Source: Rhodobacter sp.
Lineage (GTDB): Bacteria > Pseudomonadota > Alphaproteobacteria > Rhodobacterales > Rhodobacteraceae
Direction of reading: 5' to 3'
DNA: 64,000 nt
Assembly (NCBI GenBank): GCA_027484985.1
Contig: JAIXRW010000054.1
Location: 1-64,000 of the forward strand
The position numbers and the translations under genes are program-made. This document shows, in pieces, positions 25,718 through 33,544 of this stretch. A model generated the notes under the pieces. It did not search any database. It saw nothing but the letters and a program-made list of their open reading frames with translations, and was not told the DNA's origin. The stretch's first letter is position 1; every line of letters begins with the position of its first letter.

Positions 25718-26664
25718 CCCGACCGCCCCCGCCCCCGTCCCCCGACCGGACCCGCCCCATGTCCCCCGCCCCGCAAGATGCCGAAACCGCCTTCCGCCGC
25801 TACGAAGCCATCCGCCCCCGCCTGCCCGCCGCCCGCTTTCCCGCCCGCGCGCGGCACTGCGACACGCTCTCGCAGGCGGCCGATCTCTATGACGGTTTCC
25901 TGCTCGATGCCTTCGGCGTGCTGAATGTGGGCGAAACCGCCATCCCCGGCGCGGTGGCCCGCATGGCCGAACTGCGCGCGCGCGGCAAAAGCCTGACGGT
26001 CCTCACCAATGCGGCCAGCTACACCAAGGCGCAGCTCTTGGCGAAATACCACCGCCTCGGCTTTGACTTCACCGAACCCGAGGTGGTCTCCTCGCGCGAT
26101 ATCGCCGCCGCCCGCCTGAACGCCATCGCCCCCCGCGCCCGCTGGGCCGCGATCAGCCAAAGCGGCGACAGTTTTGCCGACCTTCCCGCCACCATGCTCG
26201 ACGCCGTTGAAGATCCCGCCACCTTCGACACCGCCGATGCGATCCTGTTCCTCTCCTCGGCCCGCTGGACGCCCGCGCTCCAGACCCGCCTCGCCGCCGC
26301 GCTGGCCCGCAATCCGCGCCCCGTGGTCATCGCCAATCCCGACCTCGTCGCCCCGCGCGAGGCTGACCTTTCCGCCGAACCGGGCCTGTTCGCCCATGCC
26401 CTGACCGATGCGCTGGGCCTTGACTGCCACTATTTCGGCAAACCCTTTCCCGATGCCTTTGCCGATGCCATCGCCCGCGCGGGCCACGCCCCCCACCGGC
26501 TCGCCATGGTGGGCGATACGCTGCACACCGACATTCTGGGCGGTGCCGCGGCAGGCTGCGGCACGGTCCTCGTCACCCGCCACGGCCTGTTCCGCGGCCT
26601 CCCCGTAGCCCCCTTCATCACCCGCTCGGGCATCGTGCCCGATGTGATCGTCGAAACCACCTGA
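25714..26664 (+). CDS. NagD-type HAD phosphatase
   Basis: A 316-residue HAD hydrolase of the NagD/IIA class. Motif I is LLDAFGVLNVG (nucleophile and acid Asp), motif II LTNAASYT, and motif III-IV KPFPDAFADAI with VGDTLHTDILGGAAAG. A cap domain lies between. The family dephosphorylates small phosphosugars, glycerol phosphate or nucleotides. ATG 25714 overlaps the isomerase stop (coupling), but ATG 25759 is equally plausible because the first 15 residues are Pro-rich. Pairing with a glycerol-1-phosphate dehydrogenase homologue makes a polyol-phosphate substrate attractive. Confidence 0.8.
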   Translation: MTRPPPPPSPDRTRPMSPAPQDAETAFRRYEAIRPRLPAARFPARARHCDTLSQAADLYDGFLLDAFGVLNVGETAIPGAVARMAELRARGKSLTVLTNAASYTKAQLLAKYHRLGFDFTEPEVVSSRDIAAARLNAIAPRARWAAISQSGDSFADLPATMLDAVEDPATFDTADAILFLSSARWTPALQTRLAAALARNPRPVVIANPDLVAPREADLSAEPGLFAHALTDALGLDCHYFGKPFPDAFADAIARAGHAPHRLAMVGDTLHTDILGGAAAGCGTVLVTRHGLFRGLPVAPFITRSGIVPDVIVETT

Positions 26665-26828
26665 CCGCCCCCGAACCGCCCCAGAACCGCCCCAGAACCA
26701 CCCACGCCGCGCCCGCCCCCCAACGCCCCGCCCGAACACCCCACAACCGCCCCCCCCCCGACCCGAGGGCCCGCTCCACCCCACCACAAAGCGAACACCC
26801 ACCGCCCGCACCTTCCCTGCCCCACCCC
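26665..26828 (+). promoter_or_regulatory. C-rich, G-poor tract after the HAD gene (candidate Rho site)
   Basis: The 164 bases after the HAD stop are mostly C, with CCGCCCCAGAAC repeats and few G. There is no hairpin until the repeats that follow. This resembles a rut region for Rho-dependent termination. Confidence 0.4.
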
Positions 26829-27058
26829 TTCATCTTTGCAAAAATACTCCGGGGTCCGGGGCAGCGCCCCGGTCCTGCCCCATGCCCCCCCCGCTCCCCA
26901 AAGGCCAAGCCCCACGCACAGCCCCCCTCACCCTTGCCCGAAATACTCCGGGGTCCGGGGCAGCGCCCCGGTCCTGCCCCATGCCCCCCCGCTCCCCAAA
27001 GGCCAAGTCCCATACACAGCCCCCCTCACCCTTGCCCGAAATACTCCGGGGTCCGGGG
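26829..27058. repeat. mosaic repeat, copy 6: three tandem 98-99 base units
   Basis: The core AAATACTCCGGGGTCCGGGG begins at 26842, 26941 and 27039, giving periods of 99 and 98 bases. Each unit continues with CAGCGCCCCGGTCCTGCCC, and the two complete units then run through GCTCCCCAAAGGCCAAG to the next core. The units differ at only a few bases, so the amplification is recent. It lies between converging genes. Confidence 0.88.
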
Positions 27059-27155
27059 CAGCGCCCCGGTCCTGCCCGTGTGGCAGCGCCCCGGTCCTGC
27101 CCGTGTGGCAGCGCCCCGGTCCTGCCTGTATCGCAGCGCCCCGGTCCTGCCCGCC
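27059..27155. repeat. 25-base tandem repeat abutting tadA
   Basis: CAGCGCCCCGGTCCTGCC starts at 27059, 27084, 27109 and 27134, exactly 25 bases apart. The last partial unit runs into the tadA stop codon. It is nested in the end of the 98-base array. It has no unique spacers, so it is not CRISPR; slippage could easily change the copy number. Confidence 0.88.
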
Positions 27156-27601
27156 TAACGGCGCCCCGCGAAAAAGCCCTTCAACAGCGCCTCGGCCTCG
27201 GTCGCGCCGATACCGTCGTAAATCTCGGGCACATGGTGGCACTGGGCGTGCGAAAACACCCGTGCCCCCACGCTCACCCCGCCCGATTTCGGGTCTGCCG
27301 CCGCGTAATACAGCCGCCCGATCCGCGCGGCGGCAATCGCGCCCGCGCACATCGCACAGGGTTCCAGCGTGACATAAAGATCATGCCCGCCCAGCCGCTC
27401 GGTCCCTGCCGCAGCGCAGGCGGCGCGGATCGCCAGCATCTCGGCATGGGCGGTCGGATCGGCCAGCTCGCGCGTGCGGTTGCCCGCGCGCGCCACCACC
27501 ACGCCCGCCTGCACGACCACGGCCCCCACGGGAACCTCGCCCCGCGCGGCCGCCGCCCGCGCCTCGTCCAGCGCGATCTGCATGAAAGACCGGAACTCCA
27601 T
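27155..27601 (-). CDS. tadA: tRNA-specific adenosine deaminase
   Basis: A 148-residue zinc deaminase that converts adenosine 34 of tRNA-Arg(ACG) to inosine, an essential wobble modification. The zinc and catalytic motifs are PTAHAEMLAI (HAE) and LEPCAMCAGAI (PCxxC). The C-terminal VFSHAQCHHVPEIYDGI segment is typical of TadA. The start ATG (complement 27599-27601) is divergent from rluB with a 127-base gap. Its 3' end is flanked directly by the 25-base tandem array. Confidence 0.94.
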   Translation of the reverse strand: MEFRSFMQIALDEARAAAARGEVPVGAVVVQAGVVVARAGNRTRELADPTAHAEMLAIRAACAAAGTERLGGHDLYVTLEPCAMCAGAIAAARIGRLYYAAADPKSGGVSVGARVFSHAQCHHVPEIYDGIGATEAEALLKGFFAGRR

Positions 27602-27728
27602 GCCCCTTCCTGCCCCAGCCCCGCGCATCTGGCAACACGCCTTCCCGCCGCATCGCGGGCGCGCGGGGGGCGGGGGTGGAAAACCCCCGCCCTTTCCGCT
27701 ATCACCACCCCTTGCCCACGAGGACACC

Positions 27729-28946
27729 ATGACCAAAGCCCCCACCGCCAAGCCTGCCCCCGCCACGCCCCCCGCAGGCGCCCCGACCGGTGACCGCATC
27801 GCCAAGGTGCTGTCCCGCGCCGGCATCGCCTCGCGGCGCGAGGCCGAGCGCCTGATCGCGGCGGGCGAGGTCGCGGTGAACGGCAAGGTGATCGACAGCC
27901 CCGCGCTGAATGTCGGCCCCGCCGACCGCATCACGGTTTCTGGCCAGCCCGTGGGCCAGCCCGAACCCGCCCGCCTCTGGCTCTATTACAAACCCGAAGG
28001 CCTCGTGACCTCGGCCTCCGATGAAAAGGGCCGCGACACGGTGTTCCAGCACCTGCCCGAAGACATGCCCCGCGTCATGTCGATCGGGCGGCTCGACCTC
28101 AATTCCGAAGGGCTGCTGCTGCTCACCAATGACGGCGAACTCAAGCGGCGGCTCGAACTCCCCTCGACCGGCTGGCTGCGGAAATACCGTGTGCGCGTCA
28201 AGGGCAACCCCACCGATCCCGACCTCGAACCCCTGCGCAAGGGGATCGTCGTCGATGGCGAGAAATTCCAGCCGATGACCGTGGTGCTTGACCGCCATCA
28301 GGGCGCCAATGCCTGGCTCACCATCGGCCTGCGCGAAGGCAAGAACCGCGAAATCCGCCGCGCCATCAACGCGCTCGGCATGATCGTGAACCGCCTGATC
28401 CGCATCAGCTATGGCCCCTTCCGCCTGAACGAATTGCAACCCGGCGCGGTGGAAGAGGTCCGCCCCCGCATCCTGCGCGACCAGCTTGGCCTGACGGGCG
28501 AGGCGTCGGATGATTTCGCCCCCGCCGCGCCGAAACCGGCCGTCAAGACCGTCTCGCGCGGTGCGGCGCGCAAACCCTCGGGCCCCCGCCCGCGCGACCT
28601 TGACGCCTCCGATCCCGCCAAGCGCGCCCCCGCCGCGCCCAAATCCAGACCGCCCCGCCCCGAAGGCGGCGCAGCCCGCCGCGGCCCCGCAGGCGCCCCC
28701 GCCCCCGCAGGCGACGCGCCCCGCCGCTTCGGCACCGCTGCCACCAAACCGGGCGCAGCCAAACCGGGCGCCGCCAAAGCAGGCCCCGCCGCCGGCAAAG
28801 CCACCGCCAAACCCGCGCCCCGGGCCAAACCACAACCCGCGGGCGATTCGCCCGCAGGCCGCAGCGGCACGGGTGCTGCGGCGCGGCCCCCGTCCAAACC
28901 GCGCCCCGCACCGACCGGCGGGCCCCGCAAACCCCGCCAGCCTTAG
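27729..28946 (+). CDS. rluB: 23S rRNA pseudouridine synthase RluB-like, with long tail
   Basis: A 405-residue protein. An S4 RNA-binding domain (about 21-80, AKVLSRAGIASRREAERLI) is followed by the RsuA/RluB/E/F-type catalytic domain (about 80-255). The catalytic Asp lies in MSIGRLDLNSEGLLLLTNDG, and GKNREIRRAINALG is close behind. RluB modifies U2605 of 23S rRNA. Residues about 265-405 form an Ala/Pro/Lys/Arg-rich disordered tail with KPGAAK-like repeats, probably an RNA-contacting extension. ATG 27729 follows GAGGACACC. Confidence 0.87.
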   Translation: MTKAPTAKPAPATPPAGAPTGDRIAKVLSRAGIASRREAERLIAAGEVAVNGKVIDSPALNVGPADRITVSGQPVGQPEPARLWLYYKPEGLVTSASDEKGRDTVFQHLPEDMPRVMSIGRLDLNSEGLLLLTNDGELKRRLELPSTGWLRKYRVRVKGNPTDPDLEPLRKGIVVDGEKFQPMTVVLDRHQGANAWLTIGLREGKNREIRRAINALGMIVNRLIRISYGPFRLNELQPGAVEEVRPRILRDQLGLTGEASDDFAPAAPKPAVKTVSRGAARKPSGPRPRDLDASDPAKRAPAAPKSRPPRPEGGAARRGPAGAPAPAGDAPRRFGTAATKPGAAKPGAAKAGPAAGKATAKPAPRAKPQPAGDSPAGRSGTGAAARPPSKPRPAPTGGPRKPRQP

Positions 28947-29058
28947 GGATTTGCCGCCACCACCTTTCGCAGCCGATCCCGCCCGCAGGACTGGCATGGA
29001 CCCGACCCTTCGCCTATAGTCCACCCCGACCAAGGCCAGACGGGGAACGGGCGCAAGC

Positions 29059-29142
29059 ATGACAGGCGATACCTTTCGCAGCCTCTCCTACTTCCTGCTT
29101 CTGGCCCTCATCCTCTATGTCGGCGCGTCCGGGGGGCAATGA
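29059..29142 (+). CDS. 27-residue membrane peptide upstream of xpaC
   Basis: A very short open frame, ATG 29059 to TGA 29142, encoding one hydrophobic helix (LSYFLLLALILYVG) between a polar N-terminus MTGDTFRS and a Gly-rich end. The stop is one base before the xpaC start codon, the spacing expected for translational coupling, and CGGGGAACGG lies upstream. The hydrophobic run and spacing favour a real small membrane protein, but I cannot show conservation by reading. If real, it is the first gene of the TelA cluster. Confidence 0.5.
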   Translation: MTGDTFRSLSYFLLLALILYVGASGGQ

Positions 29143-29143
29143 C

Positions 29144-30040
29144 ATGGCACAGCGTTTCGGCGGCAAATACAGCCCCACCCCTGCCCCCACCCCCGATGCG
29201 GCAGGCACCCCGCCAGATACCCCGCCCGTCGCAAACCGCTTCGACGGCAAGCGCCCGCTGCCCGCACGGGGCCGGACCAACCTGTTCTTCGTGGCCTCCT
29301 TCGCCCTGCTGGTCCCCGCCGTCCTGCATGGCGGCCCCGATGTCCTGTTGCGCTCGGTCGGGGCCACCGCGCTCTGCCTCGCCGCCGTCTGGCTCACGCG
29401 TGAGGGGCTGGTGGCCGAAGACGCCTTCAACGCCCGCACCATCGCCCGCCGCCCGGCCATCCCGCGCAAGATATTTGCCGCCGTGCTGACCGGCGCCGCC
29501 CTCGGCCTTGGCGCGACCATCACCCAGCCCGGCCTTTACCCGCTTGCCTTCGCGCTGGCCGGTGCCGCCGCCCATCTGGCCGCCTTTGGCCTCGATCCCC
29601 TGCGATCCAAGGGCGCAACCGGCCTTGACGAATTCCAGACCGACCGCGTCGCCCGCGCCGTGGACGAAGGCGAACGCTTCCTGTCAGACATGCGCGATGC
29701 CATCCGCCGCGCCGGCGACCGCGCGCTCGAAGCGCGGGTTGATGCCTTCACCACCACCGCCCGCACACTTTTTCGCACGGTCGAGGGCGATCCCGGCGAT
29801 CTGACCGCCGCGCGCAAATTCCTCTCGGTCTATCTTTCCGGCGCCCGCGACGCGACGGTCAAGTTTGCCGATTTTTACGCCACCTCGCGCGATGCCACCG
29901 CGCGGGCCGATTATCTTGGCCTGCTCGACGATCTGGAAACCAATTTCGCCAGCCGGACCAAGGCCCTTCTGTCCAACAACCGCAGCGATCTCGATGTCGA
30001 AATCGGCGTCCTGCGCGAAAGACTGCAACGCGAGGGCTAG
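29144..30040 (+). CDS. XpaC-family protein
   Basis: A 298-residue protein of the '5-bromo-4-chloroindolyl phosphate hydrolysis' (XpaC) family. A Pro-rich cytosolic N-terminus (1-45) is followed by four hydrophobic spans (about 48-145). The helical C-terminal domain (about 160-298) includes DEGERFLSDMRDAIRRAGD and DYLGLLDDLETNFASRTKAL. XpaC proteins are almost always encoded beside TelA and are thought to act with it at the membrane. Despite the name there is no evidence of phosphatase activity in the sequence. It lies one base after the small peptide and 59 bases before telA. Confidence 0.85.
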   Translation: MAQRFGGKYSPTPAPTPDAAGTPPDTPPVANRFDGKRPLPARGRTNLFFVASFALLVPAVLHGGPDVLLRSVGATALCLAAVWLTREGLVAEDAFNARTIARRPAIPRKIFAAVLTGAALGLGATITQPGLYPLAFALAGAAAHLAAFGLDPLRSKGATGLDEFQTDRVARAVDEGERFLSDMRDAIRRAGDRALEARVDAFTTTARTLFRTVEGDPGDLTAARKFLSVYLSGARDATVKFADFYATSRDATARADYLGLLDDLETNFASRTKALLSNNRSDLDVEIGVLRERLQREG

Positions 30041-30099
30041 GCCCCGCATCCCGCCCCACCCCTCCGCGCCCGTTCTTCGCATCTGTAAAGGTTCCCGCC

Positions 30100-31296
30100 A
30101 TGCCCGAAACCATCCGCGACGCCGCCGCCACCGCCCTGACCGAAGTGGAAGCCGTGACCAAGGCCCTGCTGCCCGAACCCGTGGCCGAAGTGGTGCCCCT
30201 GTCCGCCGCCCCCGCCCCGCAGGCCGAAGAAATCCGCAAACGCATGGCCGAGGTTGACCTGTCCGATGCCCAGTCGATCTTGTCCTTCGGCTCGTCTGCA
30301 CAGGCCGAATTGCAGGTGATCAGCCAGGAAATGCTGTCGGGCGTCCGCAACAAGGATGTCGGCCCCGCAGGCGACAGCCTGCGCGAGATTGTCACCACCA
30401 TCCGCGGCTTTTCCGCCAGCGAACTCGACCTGGGCCGCGATCAAAGCTGGTGGGAAAAACTGGTGGGCCGCGCCAAGCCGGTGGCGAAATTCGTCGCGCA
30501 ATACGAACAGGTGCAGGGCCAGATCGACCGCATCACCGAAAACCTGCTGATGCACGAACATACCCTGCTCAAGGACATCAAGGCGCTTGATATCCTTTAT
30601 GCCAAGACGCTCGCCTTCTATGACGAACTGGCGCTCTACATCGCCGCAGGCCAAGCCAAGATAGCCGAGGCCGACCAGACCGCCATCCCCGCCAAAGAGG
30701 CCGCAGTGGCCGCCGCCCCCGAAGCCGATCAGGTGAAACTGGCACAGGAACTGCGCGACCTGCGCGCCGCCCGCGACGATCTCGACCGCCGCGTGCATGA
30801 CCTGCGCCTGACCCGTCAGGTGACGATGCAATCGCTGCCCTCGATCCGCCTCGTGCAGGAAAACGACAAAAGCCTTGTGGCCAAGATCAACTCGACACTG
30901 GTCAACACCGTGCCGCTGTGGGAAACCCAGCTCGCGCAGGCCGTCACCATCCAGCGCAGCAAGGATGCCGCCGAAGCGGTGCGCGATGCCAATGATCTGA
31001 CGAATGAATTGCTCAAGGCCAATGCCGAAAACCTGCAACAGGCCAACCGCGTCGTGCGCGAGGAAATGGAACGCGGCGTTTTCGATATCGAGGCCGTCAA
31101 GGCCGCCAACGCCACCCTCATCGCCACCATCGAGGACAGCCTTCGCATCGCCGACGAAGGCAAGACCCGCCGCGCCGCCGCCGAGACCGACTTGCAAAAG
31201 CTTGAAACAGACCTGCGCGACACGCTGGCATCCGCCCGCGCCAAACCTGTCGGCCCCGCCCCCGATCCTGCCGCGCCCAACCCCGCAGCCCCCTGA
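30100..31296 (+). CDS. telA: TelA/KlaA-family protein
   Basis: A 398-residue soluble, highly helical protein of the TelA ('toxic anion resistance') family. Features are LGRDQSWWEKLVGRAKPVAKFV (given here in part: WWEKLVGRAKPVAKFV), a long coiled-coil centre, LRLTRQVTMQSLPSIRLVQE (about 234-253) and NTVPLWETQLAQAV. The last 20 residues are a Pro/Ala tail. Plasmid KlaA contributes to tellurite resistance, but chromosomal homologues are better viewed as envelope-stress proteins. Neighbouring SPFH and zinc-ribbon genes support a membrane-associated complex. Confidence 0.88.
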   Translation: MPETIRDAAATALTEVEAVTKALLPEPVAEVVPLSAAPAPQAEEIRKRMAEVDLSDAQSILSFGSSAQAELQVISQEMLSGVRNKDVGPAGDSLREIVTTIRGFSASELDLGRDQSWWEKLVGRAKPVAKFVAQYEQVQGQIDRITENLLMHEHTLLKDIKALDILYAKTLAFYDELALYIAAGQAKIAEADQTAIPAKEAAVAAAPEADQVKLAQELRDLRAARDDLDRRVHDLRLTRQVTMQSLPSIRLVQENDKSLVAKINSTLVNTVPLWETQLAQAVTIQRSKDAAEAVRDANDLTNELLKANAENLQQANRVVREEMERGVFDIEAVKAANATLIATIEDSLRIADEGKTRRAAAETDLQKLETDLRDTLASARAKPVGPAPDPAAPNPAAP

Positions 31297-31299
31297 CGC

Positions 31300-32280
31300 T
31301 TGCCAAGGAAAACCGTCCTGCACACGCTTTCGCCCCGCTTCCGCTCTGTCCTGACGGGCCTGTGCCTGTCGGCGCTCGCCGCCTGTGGCCCCATGCCACC
31401 GGCCCCGCCACAGGCGGGCAGCGCCGTGCCGGACCAAAGCCCCGCCACCGCCCCCGCCGTAGCGCCGACGGAAACCGAAGCCAGCCTTGCCGCGCGCCAG
31501 CATTACGCCCGCGTGCAGACGATGCTGCTGGCGCAGGGGCTGCTCCGCACCGATGGCGGCGGCCCCGACACCCCCTTTACCGACCGGATGCTGGCCGAAA
31601 ACTTCATCCGCGTGGCGCTTTACGACGAATACACCCGCACCTCGGGCGGCCCCGTCCAGCGCACCACCGCCAGCCGCATCCGCAAATGGGATGTGCCCGT
31701 CCGCCTCGGGCTGCGCTTCGGCGTCTCGGTCCCGCCCGACCGCCGCGCCGCCGATACCGCGCGCATCGCCTCGTTCCTTGCGCGGCTCTCGCGGCTGACC
31801 GGCCATGCCATCGGCCTGTCCGACACCAATCCCAACTTCCTTGTCTATATCGTGTCCGAAGACGAACGTCAGGCGCTCGGCCCGCAGATCCGCGCCAGCC
31901 TGCCCGGTCTTTCGCCGTCCGAAGTGGGCGCGATCACCCAGATGGACCGCTCCACCTATTGCCTTGTCTATGCCATGTCCGATGGCGCCAGCTCCAGCTA
32001 TACCCGCGCCTTCGCCGTGATCCGCGCCGAACATCCCGATCTTCTGCGCCTGTCCTGCATGCATGAAGAAATCGCCCAGGGTCTTGGCCTTGCCAATGAC
32101 AGCCCCTCGGCCCGCCCCTCGATCTTCAACGATGACGAGGAATTTGCCCTGCTCACCCGGCAGGACGAACTGATGCTGAAAATCCTTTACAACCCCGCCC
32201 TCACCCCCGGCATGACCGAAGATCAGGCCCGCCCCATCATCGCCACCCTCGCCGCGCGCCTGATCGGCGGCGAAAGCTGA
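31300..32280 (+). CDS. DUF2927 lipoprotein
   Basis: A 326-residue predicted lipoprotein. The N-terminal signal ends in LSALAAC, then a Pro/Ala linker leads to a DUF2927 domain (about 80-310). This domain includes NFIRVALYDEYTRTSGGPVQ, RKWDVPVRLGLRFGV and SCMHEEIAQGLGLANDSP; the HEE-x-QGLGL stretch resembles a metallopeptidase-like helix with HExxQ. DUF2927 has no established function. TTG 31300, three bases after the telA stop, is the best start because it precedes a full signal peptide. It is part of the TelA cluster by spacing. Confidence 0.76.
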   Translation: MPRKTVLHTLSPRFRSVLTGLCLSALAACGPMPPAPPQAGSAVPDQSPATAPAVAPTETEASLAARQHYARVQTMLLAQGLLRTDGGGPDTPFTDRMLAENFIRVALYDEYTRTSGGPVQRTTASRIRKWDVPVRLGLRFGVSVPPDRRAADTARIASFLARLSRLTGHAIGLSDTNPNFLVYIVSEDERQALGPQIRASLPGLSPSEVGAITQMDRSTYCLVYAMSDGASSSYTRAFAVIRAEHPDLLRLSCMHEEIAQGLGLANDSPSARPSIFNDDEEFALLTRQDELMLKILYNPALTPGMTEDQARPIIATLAARLIGGES

Positions 32281-32312
32281 CCCCTCGGCAACGGCCCCGC
32301 ATTGGCTCCGCA

Positions 32313-32340
32313 GGGGCCTGCAAGAATTTTCGCAGGCCCC
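32313..32340 (+). terminator. hairpin between the DUF2927 and SPFH genes
   Basis: GGGGCCTGC-AAGAATTTTC-GCAGGCCCC is a 9-bp perfect stem with a 10-base AT-rich loop, 33 bases after the DUF2927 stop. It lacks a U tract. It may be a terminator splitting the cluster into two units, or an RNA-processing signal. Confidence 0.5.
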
Positions 32341-32419
32341 CCGCTGCGATATGGTGTTTTGCGGCCATCCTCCTGTATGCTTCCGGCCGGGCGAACACTC
32401 GAAAGAACGGGGCGGTTAT

Positions 32420-33541
32420 ATGGTTTTCGGCTTCCTGCGCGGCGAATTCATCGATGTCATCGACTGGACCGATGACACCCGCGACACCATGGTCTGGCGC
32501 TTCGAACGTCAGGGCAACGCAATCAAATACGGCGCCAAGCTGACCGTCCGCGAAGGCCAAGCCGCCGTTTTCATCCACGAAGGCCAGCTTGCCGATACTT
32601 TCGGCCCCGGCCTCTACCAGCTTGAAACCAACAACCTGCCGATCCTGACCACGCTGCAACACTGGGATCACGGCTTCAGCTCGCCCTTCAAATCCGAGAT
32701 TTACTTCATCTCGACCACCCGCTTCAACGACCAGAAATGGGGCACCAAGAACCCCATCATGTGCCGCGACCCCGAATTTGGCCCCGTGCGCCTGCGCGCC
32801 TTCGGCACCTATTCGATGCGCGTTTCCGATCCGGCGCTGTTCCTCAAGGAAATCGTCGGCACCGATGGCGAATTCACCGCCGATGAGGTGTCGGACCAGA
32901 TCCGCAACGTCATCGCCCAGCAGTTCAGCCAGATCATCGCCAAGGCGGGCATCCCCGTGCTCGATATGGCGGGCAATACCGGCGACCTTGGCAAGCTGGT
33001 CGCCACCGCGATCAACCCCACCATCGCGGGCTATGGCCTGACCCTGCCCGAATTCTACATCGAGAACATCTCGCTTCCCGAAGAGGTGGAAAAGGCGCTC
33101 GACAAACGCACCTCGGTCGGCATCGCAGGCGACTTGAACAAATACATGCAATTCTCGGCGGCCGAGGCGATGGGCAAGGGCGGTTCGGGCGGCGATGCGA
33201 TGACCGCAGGCATCGGGGCTGCCATGGGCATGCAGATGGCCCAGAACATGGCCCAAAGCATGAACCCGAATACCGGCCCCTGGGGGGCTGCCCCGCAATC
33301 GGCGGGCGCACCGCCCCCGCCCCCCCCGCCCCCCGCCGCCCGCGCATGGCATATCGCCGCCAACGGCGCCACCACCGGCCCCTTTGCCGAAGCCGACCTT
33401 GCCGCCATGGTGACGGCAGGCACCCTGACACGCGCCAGCACCGTCTGGTCCGAGGGGATGGAGGGCTGGAAACCCGCCGCCGAAACCGACCTCGCGCGTC
33501 TGTTCCGCACCACCCCGCCCCCGCCCCCGCCCGGAGCGTAA
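32420..33541 (+). CDS. SPFH-domain protein with C-terminal GYF domain (YdjI-like)
   Basis: A 373-residue protein. An SPFH/virion-core-like region (about 20-255) has REGQAAVFIHEGQLADTFG, FGTYSMRVSDPALFLKEIVG and ISLPEEVEKALDKRTSVGI. A Met/Gly/Pro-rich hinge with a Pro8 run follows. A GYF_2-type domain (about 308-360, AWHIAANGATTGPFAEADLA) ends in a Pro tail. It matches Bacillus YdjI, a soluble SPFH protein recruited to membranes during stress. The next gene starts three bases later and is the zinc-ribbon partner. ATG 32420 is used because homologues begin at FLRGEFIDVIDW. Confidence 0.83.
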   Translation: MVFGFLRGEFIDVIDWTDDTRDTMVWRFERQGNAIKYGAKLTVREGQAAVFIHEGQLADTFGPGLYQLETNNLPILTTLQHWDHGFSSPFKSEIYFISTTRFNDQKWGTKNPIMCRDPEFGPVRLRAFGTYSMRVSDPALFLKEIVGTDGEFTADEVSDQIRNVIAQQFSQIIAKAGIPVLDMAGNTGDLGKLVATAINPTIAGYGLTLPEFYIENISLPEEVEKALDKRTSVGIAGDLNKYMQFSAAEAMGKGGSGGDAMTAGIGAAMGMQMAQNMAQSMNPNTGPWGAAPQSAGAPPPPPPPPAARAWHIAANGATTGPFAEADLAAMVTAGTLTRASTVWSEGMEGWKPAAETDLARLFRTTPPPPPPGA

Positions 33542-33544
33542 ACC

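Noticed and set aside
26829-27155. Possible CRISPR array
   Set aside because: The units are contiguous (25 and 98 bases) with no unique spacers and no cas genes nearby.
30100-31296. Tellurite resistance operon
   Set aside because: Only TelA and XpaC are present. No TerB/C/D/Z or TehAB, and the neighbours point to envelope stress instead.
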